Shown in pieces: positions 23,276 to 35,864 of a DNA stretch of 64,000 nt. The stretch is from Rhabditoides inermis. Its lineage: Eukaryota; Nematoda; Chromadorea; Rhabditida; Rhabditidae. Position numbers and translations under genes: made by a program. The stretch is taken from NCBI GenBank assembly GCA_963966185.1, contig CAWZYM010000311.1, positions 212,501 to 276,500 on the forward strand, in the 5' to 3' direction. Each line of letters begins with the position of its first letter. Within the stretch, counting starts at the first letter, position 1. Under the pieces are notes generated by a model. The model did no database searches. It worked only from the letters and a program-made list of their open reading frames with translations, and was not told the DNA's origin.

Positions 23276-24322
23276 CTACAATCAATCGATACCGATCAAT
23301 CAATAACATGACAACACCGGCCTGCTCACCAGCTCACAAACAACCAGAACAATCGCGAGCAATCCATTTGATCGCCAATCAAAGTGGCAAGATAAGCGAT
23401 AAGGGAAATTTGCGTGAAGCATGGCAGTAAATGGAGTGGTTCGACTTCAACGCCGCATGGTTTGACCGGCTAGCAAACCACGGGGTTGAGACGACTGACG
23501 ATCTTTTCGGATCGCGCGTTCGATAAGCCTGGCAGAGAGAGAGAGAGAGGCCGCAAAGTCGAAACAGCAACAGACACGTGCGGGCAGAGCATCGGAAAGA
23601 GACTGCACTGCGATGAAGCAGCGGGAGCAGAGAGAGCAGGGAGAAGCGAGAGACACAGACGATGGATCATCCAGAATGATCGAACAACTGCTCCACGTGC
23701 GGGAGCGCGAAACGAAATTGAGCATTCAAAGAATCCAAAAAAGAAAGAGAATCACTTCACATCCAGATATCAAAATGTCCGACAACATTTCACACAATAC
23801 ACAAAGTTACCGTAATAATTAAACTATTTATAATATAATTTCAAACAATCATGTACGCAAAAAAAATCTTAGTACGGAAAACTTCTAGAGGGTCAATTCA
23901 ATAATACAACTTCTCTCTCTGGCATGCAATAAAAGGGGACGGAACTTGAGGGAAAAGAGGGAAGTTGGTAGAACGACAATCGACAAAAGAGACAACGACC
24001 CAACAACGAGTCTACCCGCACTGTCGAAGAGTATACAACACAGGAGGGACGGCGGAACGGCGAGACCACCACCGCACCGACTACAGTACATTCACCGACA
24101 CTTCTCTCCCGCCAACACTCACTCACACCGACACATCTACAACTACTCTGCGCTCCAGACAATCACGAAAAAGGGAAAAGAGAAAATGCTAACCATGTGT
24201 CTTAAGTGGTCGATCTATCACAAAGGAACAGCACAGGGACGAGTGAGAGAAATATGACGTACAAGAGGCAGCGAGTATGAAGGAGTGGGAATGGGGAGGG
24301 CAGGCGGCAAGAGATGGACACC
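23276..24322. other. Intergenic between GCDH start and J-protein 3' end
   Basis: About 1 kb, AT-rich with short GA runs. It would carry the GCDH promoter and the J-protein 3' UTR (both genes minus strand). No coding exon or RNA gene recognised. Confidence 0.55.
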
Positions 24323-26640
24323 TTACGCGGGAAGAATGCTCTGCAGCGCTTCCTTCTGTGTGTCGTTCAGAGACGTGGGGAATTTGACGTCAAACTCCAC
24401 GATCAAGTCACCACGAGCAGACGGAGCCTTCGGGTTGGGCAGACCTTGGCCAGTTATCCTGAAACAATAATAATCACCATCCACAATCGTATGAAATGGA
24501 ACAAAAACACGGCAAAGGGAGGTGAGAAAGATGCGTACACACCTGCGGACAGTGTTGGGCTTGATGACCTCGTGCATCTTGAGTTGTGTGGTGGTTCCGT
24601 CGAGGGTGGGCACGGGGATCACAGCCCCGCACAGCGCGTCCTTCAGAGAGATGCGGTGCACGTAGCGAATGTCTGTGCCCTCGCGCTTGAACTTCGGGTG
24701 AGACTTGTCCTGCAACATCAAACTTTTTCCACAAACATATAGGCCATTCCCCCTTTCATCGTACGGCAATACCGCTAGCTCGCCAGACAGACGAGAATTT
24801 TCGAATGAGAACAGAATATGAATGCATTACATTATTTAACAACATCGAGTGGTGGTTCTTGCCCAAGTGCCTGGCAGTGACAATGCCCGCAATACATGAT
24901 AGGTGACGACAAGTGTCGACGCGGGGACGCGGCCGCATCTCACTCCCAACTACCACTCCCTTTTCTCTCTCCCAGTTGGCCCGACAATCAGCCGCCTATC
25001 ACTGCGCACAGTGCGCACAGACCGCCGCCGCAACAGACGCAACAGGCGGCTAAGAAGAGTCTAATGTGGATAATCCAATTCTACTATTGCGCATCACCCC
25101 ACTCCGCCACTCCTCCCAAAGACATCCTGTACATGCGACACGCATAAAACGTGTTCCCCCAGTCACAATCACAAAAGAGAGAACCACCTAGTACGGTCAG
25201 AATCTATACCATCATTGAACAATCGCGTATCGTATGTTTCAAACATGAATCACACCGCCGCTCTCACAGCAATCAAGACATACCACAGAACGAAAAAGAC
25301 ACATATTACACAATTCAGGATGGTGATAAACAAGAGAGGGCGTACCTTGATGACGAATACGATGTCGGCGGGTACGCGTCCGGGGTGCTGGTCGCCCTCC
25401 TTGGGGAACGTGATCTTCGTGCCGCTCTTCCATCCGGGCTTCACGTTGATCGTCAACACCTTGTCCTCCACACGCGTCGACTGACCGTCAGAGTTCAGCA
25501 CTTTTCTGCAACAAACAATTAGTAGTCTCACTCACACTCAAATATCACATGTTCGTGTGCGTGTACAATGTACACGTGCATTCGACGTCGACCACCAACA
25601 AATTCTCACTTTTAGGTCACTTTACACATTCACAAACCTCTTATCATACGACAAACAATGAAGACAAAACACAAAAGAAGACAACTGATAGTTCCGAGTC
25701 ATCAAAATACAAAAACACACTCACCTAGTGATCTTCATCTTCTTGGTGCATCCCTTGTAGATGTCCTCGAGGGAGACGGACAGTTCATGCTGCACAGTCG
25801 GGTCCTGGCGAGGCCTGCGCGGCTGACCGCCTGAACATGATTTAGGTTAATTTTTATCCGTGTTGAACGGTGTATTCACCATAATCAACATGCTTCGTCA
25901 AAAGCTCTAACATGTTTTTCCACACCCACTGCACCACAATTCTGATTGATTTTGCAACACGCAGCGCAAGCGCCACGGGAACAGGTTGAAGGCGTAAAAT
26001 TGATGTAGATGAAGAAGAAAACGAGAATGAGCGCACCGAAGTTGAATCCGCCGTGTCCGTGGTCCATGCCGGGTCCTCCGAAGAACATGCCGGGGCCGCC
26101 GCCGCCCCCACCGAACATGTCAGAGAAGTCGGGCTGCCCGCCAGCGCCCCCACCAAAGAACTGCGCGAAGATGTTCATCGGGTCGCCCTGGAACAGCACC
26201 ATTCAAGCATTCAACGTGACAAAAGGTAAACAAACATGATACAAACAAATAATACAACAACCCACGTTGAACTGGTAGTGTCCTCCGCCGCCTCCTCCCA
26301 TGCCGTCGCTCTTCAAACCGTCCTCTCCATACTGATCGTAGATCTCCTTCTTCTTAGGGTCTGACAACACGTCGTACGCCTCCGCGATCTCCTGTAAATG
26401 GGAAGATAAACATAAACATTAAATACTTCTTCGACTCTGTTGAAGTATCACTTACAATTCAAATAGAGTCAATTGAGCAATTAATCGGAAACGATCCCCC
26501 ACCTTGAACTTTCCTTCAGCTCCGGGCTCCTTGTTCTTGTCGGGATGGTATTTCAAGGCCATCTTGCGGTAGGCCTTCTTGATTTCATCGTCGGTCGCGC
26601 CCTTGCCGATACCGAGCGCCTTGTAGTAGTCCTTGCCCAT
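24323..26640 (-). CDS. dnj-13: Class B (type II) DnaJ/Hsp40 co-chaperone, DNAJB1/DNJ-13 type
   Basis: Seven exons (26503-26640, 26266-26391, 26037-26187, 25725-25830, 25346-25505, 24543-24709, 24323-24458) give 327 aa, close to DNAJB1 length. The J domain starts [15 protein letters not shown] and has the HPD tripeptide ([12 protein letters not shown]) that triggers Hsp70 ATPase. A Gly/Phe-rich linker with Met-Phe-Gly-Gly units follows (about 80-135). The two beta-sandwich substrate-binding domains ([53 protein letters not shown]) come next, then a dimerisation tail ending [15 protein letters not shown]. There is no zinc-finger region, which separates it from class A. The upstream start at 26721 is less likely because J proteins of this class begin MGKDYY. 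Possible heat-shock elements lie upstream at 27217-27306. Confidence 0.95.
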
Positions 26641-27216
26641 CTTGGATAGCAGGGCTCTGCTGAAAGCGACACGTTGCCGCATTTCCAGGAATACAGATAC
26701 ACCACCAAACCGCAATTGCAATTCGGAAACGGGAGTGATGAGAGAGAAGCGAGTGCATCAACGCGTCAGTGACCTATTTCGGAATCGGAAGAAGAGATAG
26801 ACGGACAGTGATAGTCGAGTGAAATTATATAAACACTGGGATAAATCGCAGACCGAACAAAGAGCGAGACAAGAAGACATAAACATGTTCCGGGAGAAAT
26901 ACGACCTATACGTTATGGATCAATATGTGACACATGTGCGCGCGAAAAGCGGACGAGCGTAACAAGGAAAATGGGAAGGTGCCGACGTCAACGAGGAGGA
27001 AGTATAGAAGCAAAATGTAAACACATCGATGACTCAAAAAGGCACCCGCGAACAAGGAAAAACAAATTCAAAGAGAGGCAGAGCAAACAGGTCGCAACGC
27101 CCGGGCCGGTGTCCGAGATCAGCTGCTGGCCTGAGGGCAAAATGAGACAACTGCTTCAAGCCGATTCAACCGAAACACTGAGAATCGATGGGCGTAACCA
27201 TGAAACAGAACATCAA

Positions 27217-27306
27217 GAAGATTCGATTTTTTTCGCAATAGTGAGAGTGGGTGGGACGACGCATGATATTGGGCGTAGTGTGCTTCGAGAAAACACTGGA
27301 ACGTTC
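27217..27306. promoter_or_regulatory. Cluster of three heat-shock-element cores in a divergent spacer
   Basis: Perfect inverted units occur at 27217-27224 (GAAGATTC), 27284-27291 (TTCGAGAA) and 27299-27306 (GAACGTTC), the GAAnnTTC/TTCnnGAA arrangement bound by HSF. They sit between the J-protein start (26640, minus) and the next gene (27618, plus). The J protein is the plausible target, since this class is commonly heat inducible, but the distance is about 0.6 kb. Three 6-of-8 matches in 90 bases could also occur by chance in AT-rich DNA. Confidence 0.45.
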
Positions 27307-27617
27307 TTTTCGCGCTACACGACTATTGACGATTATTTGAATTGATTGCGCGCGAACATTAATTTTGCTCACGTTGTTTGTATGGTGTAGTAGGAAAATG
27401 GTATGACATCAAAAATTATTTATTTAATTTAATTTTGTTTTGTTTTATAATACATTTTGGCAATATGATTGACTCATACGATTATAACATTTCAAGCTAA
27501 ATTTTTATTTGTATATTTTAATTTTGTCGATAATGTACGGCTGTTTATCCAACTTAAACTTTCTCGCCTCACTTTGCAAATGTCAGTTTTCATATTTTAT
27601 TTACAGCCAGCTGCACA

Positions 27618-28904
27618 ATGTCCAGCGAGGCTTCTTCTGCCGATGAGTCGAAGGAGAAGAGGCGCAGTCCCTTCTTCGAGTACGTCAAGTCGGAGCTGGC
27701 GGCCGGTCGGCACGAGTACATGCGCAGCTTCGTCGCCAACGTCGAGCGGGAGATGCTCCGCAAACACGTTTGTTCACATTATTGTATATTGTATTGTTCA
27801 TATTATAAATCTTGTTCAGGACGAGTCGACGCGTCTGTTCGCCCGCGAGAAGCTCCGCAACACGTGCGTCAATTGGAAGGTGCGCGTCTTCTTCTGCTTC
27901 TATGATAACTATGATCTTCTATGATAACAGGCCCTGGTGATCCGTCTCTCGGACCGCCTTCATTTCGAGGAGATCCGGGAGGTGTGGCTCAAGTGCGACA
28001 AGGTCAGTTTTCATCCATTTTCCACCGTTTCATCCATTTTCTCACCTCTCTACTAGTCGAACTGTTTGTAGTGATTTTAATCAACCTGATCGATGTGCTC
28101 TCATATAACTCCTGGATGTCTGCAAGGAAATCGATCTTCGATCAATATAATCAATCAATACGAATCAATGGATATCGCAGGCTCTGGCGTGGCTGTCGCA
28201 AAACGACGCGGCGGCGGAGGACGAGTTCGACATGCAGCGCTATCTCGTCGACTTCTTCACCCGGCCCCTTGTCAGGGTAGGTCTTGATTCACATTCGTCG
28301 AACACCTATGCCGACCTGCCTCCGGCACTTGTGAACATAATGTTCTGTTCACCACGGCCTTCTACAAAAAACACTGCCGCGCCGGAGGCAGTTCCCACCT
28401 CGACTGTCCGATAGTCGACACTTTGTTTGCAGTACCTGCGCAGTGTGGCCGCGGGTGTGCCGGAGCGGCGGCCGCTGATGTGGTTCGACGAGCACCACGA
28501 CATCCACACCGCCCACGCCACTCCATGCCACTGCCCGCACACGAACATGGTTGGTACCACTATAGTGTGTTCCCTTTTCTGACCGACAACGGCCGAAATA
28601 TTAGACAAAAGATGCGATTATTATGCAAATGTCTCATATTGCTGTCATTTCTCACACTTGTGTGTCAGCGCGGTCGCTTTTCCGCTATGCAATTTGAATT
28701 TTCACCAAGCTAATAAGTTCGCTTTCTATCTCTCCACCGTCAGAGAGTACTATACTCGTCTTTTTTATTCCATTTCTATCGTGTGTTATTTCTCCCAATG
28801 TCTCTCTTACACAGGATGCATGGTCGGAGCCCGGCTACGTCGACCTTCCCGGATACGCTGGAGACGTCATCTCCGCATCGCCCTGCGACAACGAGGTATT
28901 ACTC

Positions 28905-28946
<42 letters not shown>

Positions 28947-29041
28947 GTCGTTACAATAGCTTCCCATTGCAGGTGGATGCGGTGTTCAAGCATCCCGACC
29001 CGATCACGAAGACTCCGAAGAGGGAGGAGCATTACGAGTAA
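27618..29041 (+). CDS. Unknown 214-aa protein
   Basis: Seven exons (27618-27767, 27820-27879, 27931-28002, 28181-28276, 28433-28549, 28815-28895, 28973-29041) join in frame. The start MSSEASSADESKEKRR follows a TTTACAG acceptor by 11 nt. The middle is helix-like and charged (FFEYVKSELAAGRHEYMRSF, EESTRLFAREKLRN-type segments); a Cys/His cluster HATPCHCPHTNMDAW sits near residue 150, and the tail is acidic and basic. No signal peptide or membrane segment is visible. I do not recognise the family. Frame continuity over seven exons and standard splice sites support a real gene. Confidence 0.72.
28903..28943. repeat. (GTT)n trinucleotide microsatellite
   Basis: About 13 copies of GTT within the last intron of the 27618-29041 gene. 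Confidence 0.95.
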
Positions 29042-29605
29042 GGGGAAAAGATACTTGAAGGGGAAAAGATAAAGATCGAAGAAAGAGCCTAGTTTGTATC
29101 TTGTTATATCATTTATGGCATCCATTTGAATGTGTTCAACTTGTTTGGAACCGTATAAATCAATCAATAACACGGCCTTCAGGTGCGCGGGATTGGCTGG
29201 ATCGACCGAGTCGGCCGAGTGTCTTCTGGATCAGACCATCTGAGGAGGAGCGCTAGCGTTCTCTCCAGGTGCGCAGTACTCCATCCATTTGATGTTTCAT
29301 GCTTACGGCTTTACGTTCACTCTTCCAGTTTTCTCATATCACTTTTTATGACCTCTTATATCTTCCCTATTTTACCAGGTTCGATTCACCCACTCACTTT
29401 TGCTCTCTCACCAGCTTTTCGCCTCGATTTAGCACTTGTTTTCCATTCATTGTTCACCGTTCTCGTTATTATGTTATCAATAAATCACTCGCCACTCAAA
29501 CCGTCAAACGTTTTATTCCACTCCTGTAACCGAACCACAATGCACCACTTGAATTTGTAATCGTAATCTTTCGTTTTTAAGCCCCGCCCCTCATTGCTCC
29601 GCCCC

Positions 29606-31101
29606 CTAGACGCCGGGCTTGTCGAGCACGTAGCTCATCTTGGTGTACATGCGCGTGAGCGGCATGCGCTGATTGGTCTGGTGGAAGATGCGACGCACCA
29701 GACGAGACCGCTCCTGCAACAGGCCACGCCCATTCTGACCCCGCCCACTGTGACTCACCCCCTTGGACGTCGGGATCTCGGTGCCGTTGGGGACCTTGAA
29801 TTGAAAGTACAGTACTATCTACAGTAATCCTTTTGGGACTACCGTACCACGAGACTCTCGACGCAGAGCTTGTGCCGCTTGCAGGTGAGCTCGCCCGCGT
29901 CTTTCGACCACTCCTCCACCGCCGGAACCACCAGCTACAGTACTCCGGTTACCGGCTGCGAGATACTACCGTAACCCACGTTGAGGGTGATCTTCTCGTT
30001 GGGCTCGAGAAAGCCGTGCGCCGAGGAGAGGCGGATGAAGTTTCGCTCCTATGTGGGCATCTACGCAGTCAGACCCCGAACGGGCACCTACGCAGTACCT
30101 TGCTCTTGATGACGTACGCGACGCGCTCCTTGTCGACGTTGGTGATGGTGAAGCGCGCGTAGAGCGGCTTGGCGTACGCCTCCTTACCCGGAAACACGAT
30201 CCACCTAGGTATACGGTAGTATTGTAGGTTACAGTACACATTGCATGGAGACGATAATCTGCTTTCCAATTCTGCAATCATCGCGGAAAGGCTTCTGTTC
30301 GCGTGACAACGGGAGAGACGCATGCATCTCTAATCAACGACCTTCTCGGGATTCCTCCAAAATTGAGAGGTCATTCACAACCCAACTTCCGTGTTTCTGC
30401 TCACATCGTTCGGATATACAATCCAATGTGGTCTCGAGACCACAGCCATCAATTGCTACTTGTAAAGGCGCGGTCAGACTCGATTATGTATCAAAAAGCC
30501 GCTTTATGATACAAAAAGACACTTTCTGAGGATCTTTCTGAGGGTGGGGCGCGTTCTGAGATCTTTCTGAGGATCTTTTTGGGGATCTTTCTGAGGACGC
30601 GCGGCCGTTCTGAGATCTTTCTGAGGGTCTTTTGCCAGCAAAAGTTGAGTCTGACCTCTACTTTAATGTCAGTCACGCAAGCATGTTCGTTATGAGCATT
30701 CCAACCATCCCCTCTCTACTCGCGTCTCCAGTGTGTTTCCGGTCCCACCACGATTTCCCTTATACAGTACCTCGGCACGATCTTGAGCTCGTTGTCGGGC
30801 GTGTCGCCGATTATCACCGGCACTTTCGTCGGCGTGTTCGGCCTGTAATATTTTACTACAGCACTACTATTTACGGTGTCTAATTTTCTATTACAACTAC
30901 GTAGACTTTCTATTTACGGCGTGGAATTGCCACTCATGCTATGCCTTCGAAATGAGCTGACGAAAGCGCGACTATTGTTAGCGCTACACCCATGAAAGAG
31001 AGCAGTGACAGCAATAGTAAGACAATAATAGAGAGTATGATGCGAAAAAAGAAGGATCCAGAAATATGGACTCACGCGCTCTTCGTAGAGGAGGTTGCCA
31101 T
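29606..31101 (-). CDS. Small protein with an MSP-like beta-sandwich domain (tentative)
   Basis: Seven exons (31076-31101, 30771-30842, 30099-30204, 29980-30048, 29848-29934, 29759-29794, 29606-29713) give 167 aa, starting MATSSTKSAPNTPTK. The segment ELKIVPRWIVFPGKEAYAKP, then LYARFTITNVDKERVAYVIK and SSAHGFLEPNEKITLN follows the pattern of major sperm protein/VAP domains (a strand, 'TITN...VAYxIK', then a 'GFLxPNE' turn), but I cannot confirm it without a profile search. A basic C-terminus ends MSYVLDKPGV. Intron 2 (30205-30770) carries a short transposon-like repeat, and four introns use the shared GTACTGTA-like end motif. If MSP-like, a sperm or membrane-contact role is possible; that is inference. 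Confidence 0.62.
30464..30656. mobile_element. Short non-autonomous repeat element, family R1 copy A
   Basis: Lies in an intron of the MSP-like gene. The left end AAAGGCGCGGTCAGACTCGA and the right end TTGAGTCTGACC include inverted GGTCAGACTC/GAGTCTGACC. Next to the left end is TATCAAAAAGCCGCTTTATG; the interior is a run of about seven degenerate GATCTTTCTGAGG units. Related copies are at 50494-50607 and 56570-56711. Confidence 0.75.
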
Positions 31102-31819
31102 CCCGCGGCGAGGTTCGGGGATGAAATGATCTTCTCTCATTTCGCCCCATCACCTCTCGTCATCACATCACATTCAAATTGTTTCCAAAATATGACAAGC
31201 GAATTATTTGTTTTGCAATGGCGTCACTAAGAACGCTGGAAATCACGCAGCGGGAGTCCCCCCATACTCGCTATTATGACCGTGGGCTTCCCGGGGATAA
31301 ATTGCCGTGGAAGCTGGCGTGAAAAAAGTCGAGTGATTGCCGTGCATTCAACAGAGGAAAGGAGGTGGCCATAACTTCTCACTCTCACTGCCTTCCCTAT
31401 TCCGATTCCGAGTAATCTCCCTCCTATCTGAAAAGAGCGGTCAAACGCGCACCAAAGGTTCCAAAGGTAGGCTTCCTCAACTTTTTTTTTTTATAAAAGC
31501 TAGAAACTCCCAAGGGACTCTGATTTTGAATCAGATATCCACTTCAAGGTGCATTGTTCATAGTTTCGAAACCTGAGCAATCTTCACAAAGATTGATGCT
31601 CGAGTGTATTCCGTTCCATAGCAACCCACCAAACTACGGTATAATTGCGGGTGCCTTTCATTGTTATTTTAGTATGCTCATAGTACACGCGTCGTTTCAC
31701 TTTGAAAACATCGCCTTTTATGTATTTCGCGAATTTACGTGTTTATCCACACTCGTGTTTAATAGATGGGTTAGCAGGCGTCCACTACTGTTTTGGTGTC
31801 TTGGGAGTAGCGCGCCAAA

Positions 31820-31873
<54 letters not shown>

Positions 31874-32828
31874 GGAGAGAGAGGATGAAATGTCTTTCTT
31901 TTTCATCCCTAGGGGCTATACTAGAGTCGTTCTGACCCCGGAAGTGCTCGTTCTTTCGTTCTTTCGTACTATAGGGTATCCCCCATTTTCACGGTACGCG
32001 AATTATCGGCGGTCGGCCAGACAGGGGCGAAATGACGAGATTTTTATGCAAATAGGATGACTTTCGAGGTTTTACGCCGAAAATACGGCAAAAATGAAAG
32101 AAACTGAAAAATCGAAATCTAGAGTTCTGTGCGGACACTATCAAAGCACCTTCTCCCTCAAACTGGGTTCTGTAGCATGAGTTTGAAGTGAGTTATTAAG
32201 TATTCTAGTCTTCACCTATTGAACAGCCTCGAAAACTCGGTTATCGAACGATAAAAAGAAAACTAGACCGAATTCAAAAATCGAAATCTAGAGTTCTATG
32301 GGGACTGGGGATCCACACCATTTATCCAAAAATTGGAATGATTCATCAATTCCGGAAGGAGTTATTAGCTCTGGGAGGTGAAGAACTCTGCTTCATTAGA
32401 ATTGCAAATCACCTTCATTTCACTAAAATCAGACCGCAAAGCGCGCGATTCGCGCGGTCGAATGGTCTTGCGCGAACCGATAGAGCGGCTAAATGCGATG
32501 AAATGATGTCTGCACAATATGCGGCAAGATGGCTGCCGTCCCGTGAACCGGGGGGATACCCTATACTACTCAATAAAAATAAACTTATATTCCTGCTAAC
32601 TATTTGTAACGTAGATGTCTGCTGTATGAGACCCCACTAATGCTATACAATTCATCAGCAATATAGTATATAGGTAGTAATGTAGTAATCACCCATTTAT
32701 AGCTGTTATGGCTTTATTGCTGCTTGAAAATGTGCTCACGAATCAGAAATGCAAAGGATTACGTCACAATAGTTCTCATCTCTTACTCTCTCTCTCTCGT
32801 TATCTCTCTCACTCTCTCTATCTCTCCT

Positions 32829-32860
<32 letters not shown>

Positions 32861-32955
32861 CTAGAAGTTATGCAATGTTGACCAGAGACGCATCCCCAGA
32901 AACACTCCACCACAGACGGCTCATATAACATAAATGCTCTTTGGTGCTCCCTCTC

Positions 32956-33039
<84 letters not shown>

Positions 33040-34225
33040 ACTCTTTCTTTCTCTCCCTCCCTCTCCAGATACCTATTCATTCCCAATGAGTGTAGGTCAG
33101 CTCCTCCCCCTTCTCGGAAAACAGCGAAATACTGAAGCTCTCGTCCGTCTACTCTAATAGTATTGTTCTTCCCACGAGTACTGCTTACAATGTACCACAC
33201 TATGTCACTCGACCAGGCCACCTCTGTCCATAAGTGTCATCGCAGTAAGTTTCCATTTCATGTTTTGTATTATTATATTATTTTTTATTCTTTGAAACTA
33301 ACGTTGTTTTGAATAAATTTCGCTCAATTAGGTGTACCAGTAAATTTCGTAATTTCGACGTGCTGCGAGAGCGCAAAACAAAAGTACTATTGTATTACAA
33401 GCTGCGTCAATTGCCGAAAACAGCATGGGAATTCGGGTCAATAGATAGCGAGCTCTCCGCCATCTGTCGATTTCCTTTTGTTATACCTTTCGTTCCTATT
33501 TTCGAATTTATTACGTTTACTGTGATCGCCGTTTTGCTAAACTACATAGCTCTGAGAGAAACATATATTTTTCTGACCGCACGTTTTTCTCTCGTAAATT
33601 GCAATGTCCTATACCTCCTATACTCTCGGTATAACCAAACAAGTATTACCCGCTGTTACGCGTTTATGGTCTTTCTACACCTAGGTAAACATAAAAAAGA
33701 TACGGAAGGGTGGAAGGATACTCTGGAGATGTTCTGAAAACACGAGTATTTGGCTCATAGGATAAAAAACAAATAGGTTGAAAAAACTTACTAAGTACTG
33801 TCAGACCTATTCAGGGATTTGTTATCGCTCATAGTTATCATTGTAGTAGTTACTTGATTGACAGGTTTTAACAGTGACAAGTTTGGCAGTTGACAGCTCA
33901 ATGCAATGCGTTGATCACATTACAGAGAAGAGTCAGAGCGATAAAGAATTTCGATCTTGCGATAAGCCTCTAGGAAGTACGTGTGTAGTAATTGCATTGT
34001 GAATCAGATTACTCTCACTGAAGCGATTCGATCAATTGTGTTACGTTCCGTCTAGAACACTAGTAACACAACGAGTTCAATTGGTCCATCGAGAATGATT
34101 AATTGAAACAGAATGGAGCACACTTGTGTCATATGCACATAGAGCGTCTCCAGAAAGATTATCTCCACTCTTTCCTATTCATAGAGCGGTCCTCGTTTGA
34201 GGGTTCCAAGTATGGAAGAGAGAGA

Positions 34226-34261
<36 letters not shown>

Positions 34262-34860
34262 TGCTACTTGGAATATGGGAGAAGGTGGCGTCACTAGCAG
34301 CCCACCACCATATATCTCACAAGCCAAGCACTCCTCATTTATATTGTCCTACCTCGTAATTTAGTGTCACGCACTACGCGAAACGTGACAAAAACATATA
34401 TATTTCTTTGCGGTCTGCAAAACAATGTAGATACTCACACGGCACCATTGCAAGTTATCACGTTGTCATATTAATTATACTGGAATAACTGACGGTAAAA
34501 GTCGGTAAACTACATACTGGCATAACCAACCAGTACCAGTCTAATGAATGGCTTGCATGTTATACTCCGAGCTAACCGATATGAACACTTTCACAACACC
34601 ACTGCAAATTTCCACATTCACGTCGTCATATCAGAGCCACAGAAGCAAACTAACCAATATGAGTTATGAACACTTTCACTTTCACAACACCACTACAAGC
34701 TATCCTATCGTCATATCAGAGCCAGAACCCTTCTAATGTCGTTTCCCTTGCATGTAAGCCGAATACCCTGCAAGAGGAGGCAAACTAACCAATAAAAACA
34801 CTTTATGCAAGTTATCGCGTTGTCATCATATTGGAGAAACATATAGAGATAAGCCTTCTA
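31102..34860. other. Gene-poor 3.7-kb region
   Basis: Holds a (GA)n tract (31821-31882), the TIR element at 31972-32563, long (TC)n tracts (32779-32854 and 32950-33064), and a GA/GATA tract (34219-34260). One intronless 142-codon frame at 33309-33737 has no family motif. No convincing gene or RNA was found. Confidence 0.6.
31972..32563. mobile_element. MITE with TAGGGTATCCCCC inverted termini (592 bp)
   Basis: The left terminus TAGGGTATCCCCC at 31972 is matched in inverse at 32563, with pairing extending through TTCACGG. Both ends are flanked by TACTA (31967-31971 and 32564-32568), a probable 5-bp target duplication (a TA duplication cannot be excluded). No transposase is encoded. A piece of the right end recurs at 57015-57066. 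Confidence 0.75.
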
Positions 34861-35215
34861 ATGTCCTCTGTCTCTCTTGCATGTATGTCGAATACCCTGG
34901 AGGAGGAAGCAGCCCGCATGGACGCGGCCCTGGGAGACACACACCTGTGCGAGCTGGCAGCCCTGCTACTCAACGAGGAAGAACCGGATGAGATACACTT
35001 GAAGAAGATCAATGAAGATGTGGGTTTCTAGTATAATAACCAGTAAATTATATTATGTGATATTATGTGATAATTCTGTATTACAGCCTGGCTGCTTGAA
35101 GCTGTTTTTTTTTCGAATGATAGCAATGATTTCAAACATTTCAGTGCGCTCGCATTCTGACGGAAAAGTGTCCGGCATCAGACGACGAACCGCACAAGGC
35201 CAAGAAGAGTAAGTC

Positions 35216-35283
<68 letters not shown>

Positions 35284-35609
35284 CTCCTCTCGCAGCCCAC
35301 TCCCTCTCCTCCTCTGCTTCCATAGATGGCGATCTCCCTCCAATCAATAAGAAGCTCCCAGTGATGCGACAAGGATCCGTGAGTTTTTTTTTTAAGAAAT
35401 CGATAACGAGATAACTATTTCATCATAAGTTTCACGACAACAATTTAGGCATTGCCCTGAATTTTGTGCAATACCATTTTTTCATCGAGTAGATACAATA
35501 GTTATACAAAAGATACATTAAAACATTTTTCCAGATCCAGCACATGCCGGGAAAGCAAATCCACAAAGCGCCTTTCGTCTCGTCGGTAGCCAAGCGGCAG
35601 TACGTCTGA
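34861..35609 (+). CDS. Unknown 126-aa hydrophilic protein
   Basis: Four exons (34861-35019, 35145-35208, 35296-35378, 35535-35609) join in frame. The start is uncertain: 34861 (MSSVSLACMSNTLEEEAARM) or the in-frame ATG at 34885. The N-terminal part is acidic and helix-like (AALGDTHLCELAALLLNEEE), a Ser-rich linker follows, and the C-terminus is SSVAKRQYV. There is no signal peptide, membrane span or motif I recognise. A polyadenylation signal AATAAA is at 35859-35864. Intron 2 contains a 60-bp (TC)n tract. Confidence 0.62.
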
Positions 35610-35858
35610 ACTGTCTGTCACTTTGTCACCTGTCACCTGTCACCCTGTCAGCCTGTCACCTGGCAGCGTTTCACCTGTCACCTGTCACCTGTCACCCTAT
35701 GATCTACACTATTTGAAATGTCATTGTCATTCATGCTCTCTGCTTCACAGCTACTCTCATACCCCACAAACGGGTCACGTGCTTTTTCCAAAGTGCACAT
35801 ACATTAGTGGCACTATATTGTACTTCTGTAAATACACTCTGCTAACATGCGTCGAACA

Positions 35859-35864
35859 AATAAA
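35859..35864 (+). terminator. AATAAA polyadenylation signal of the 126-aa gene
   Basis: Canonical hexamer 250 bases after the stop codon, in the spacer before the next plus-strand gene. Confidence 0.5.

Noticed and set aside
26641..26721. Upstream start for the J protein adding 27 residues
   Set aside because: Class B J proteins start at MGKDYY, and an acceptor-like CTTTCAG lies between the two ATGs, so the longer start is probably upstream of the trans-splice site.
33309..33737. Intronless 142-codon open frame with hydrophobic stretches
   Set aside because: AT-rich spacer, no splice sites used, no family motif, no promoter or polyadenylation signal in place; length is possible by chance. 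Left out of the gene list.
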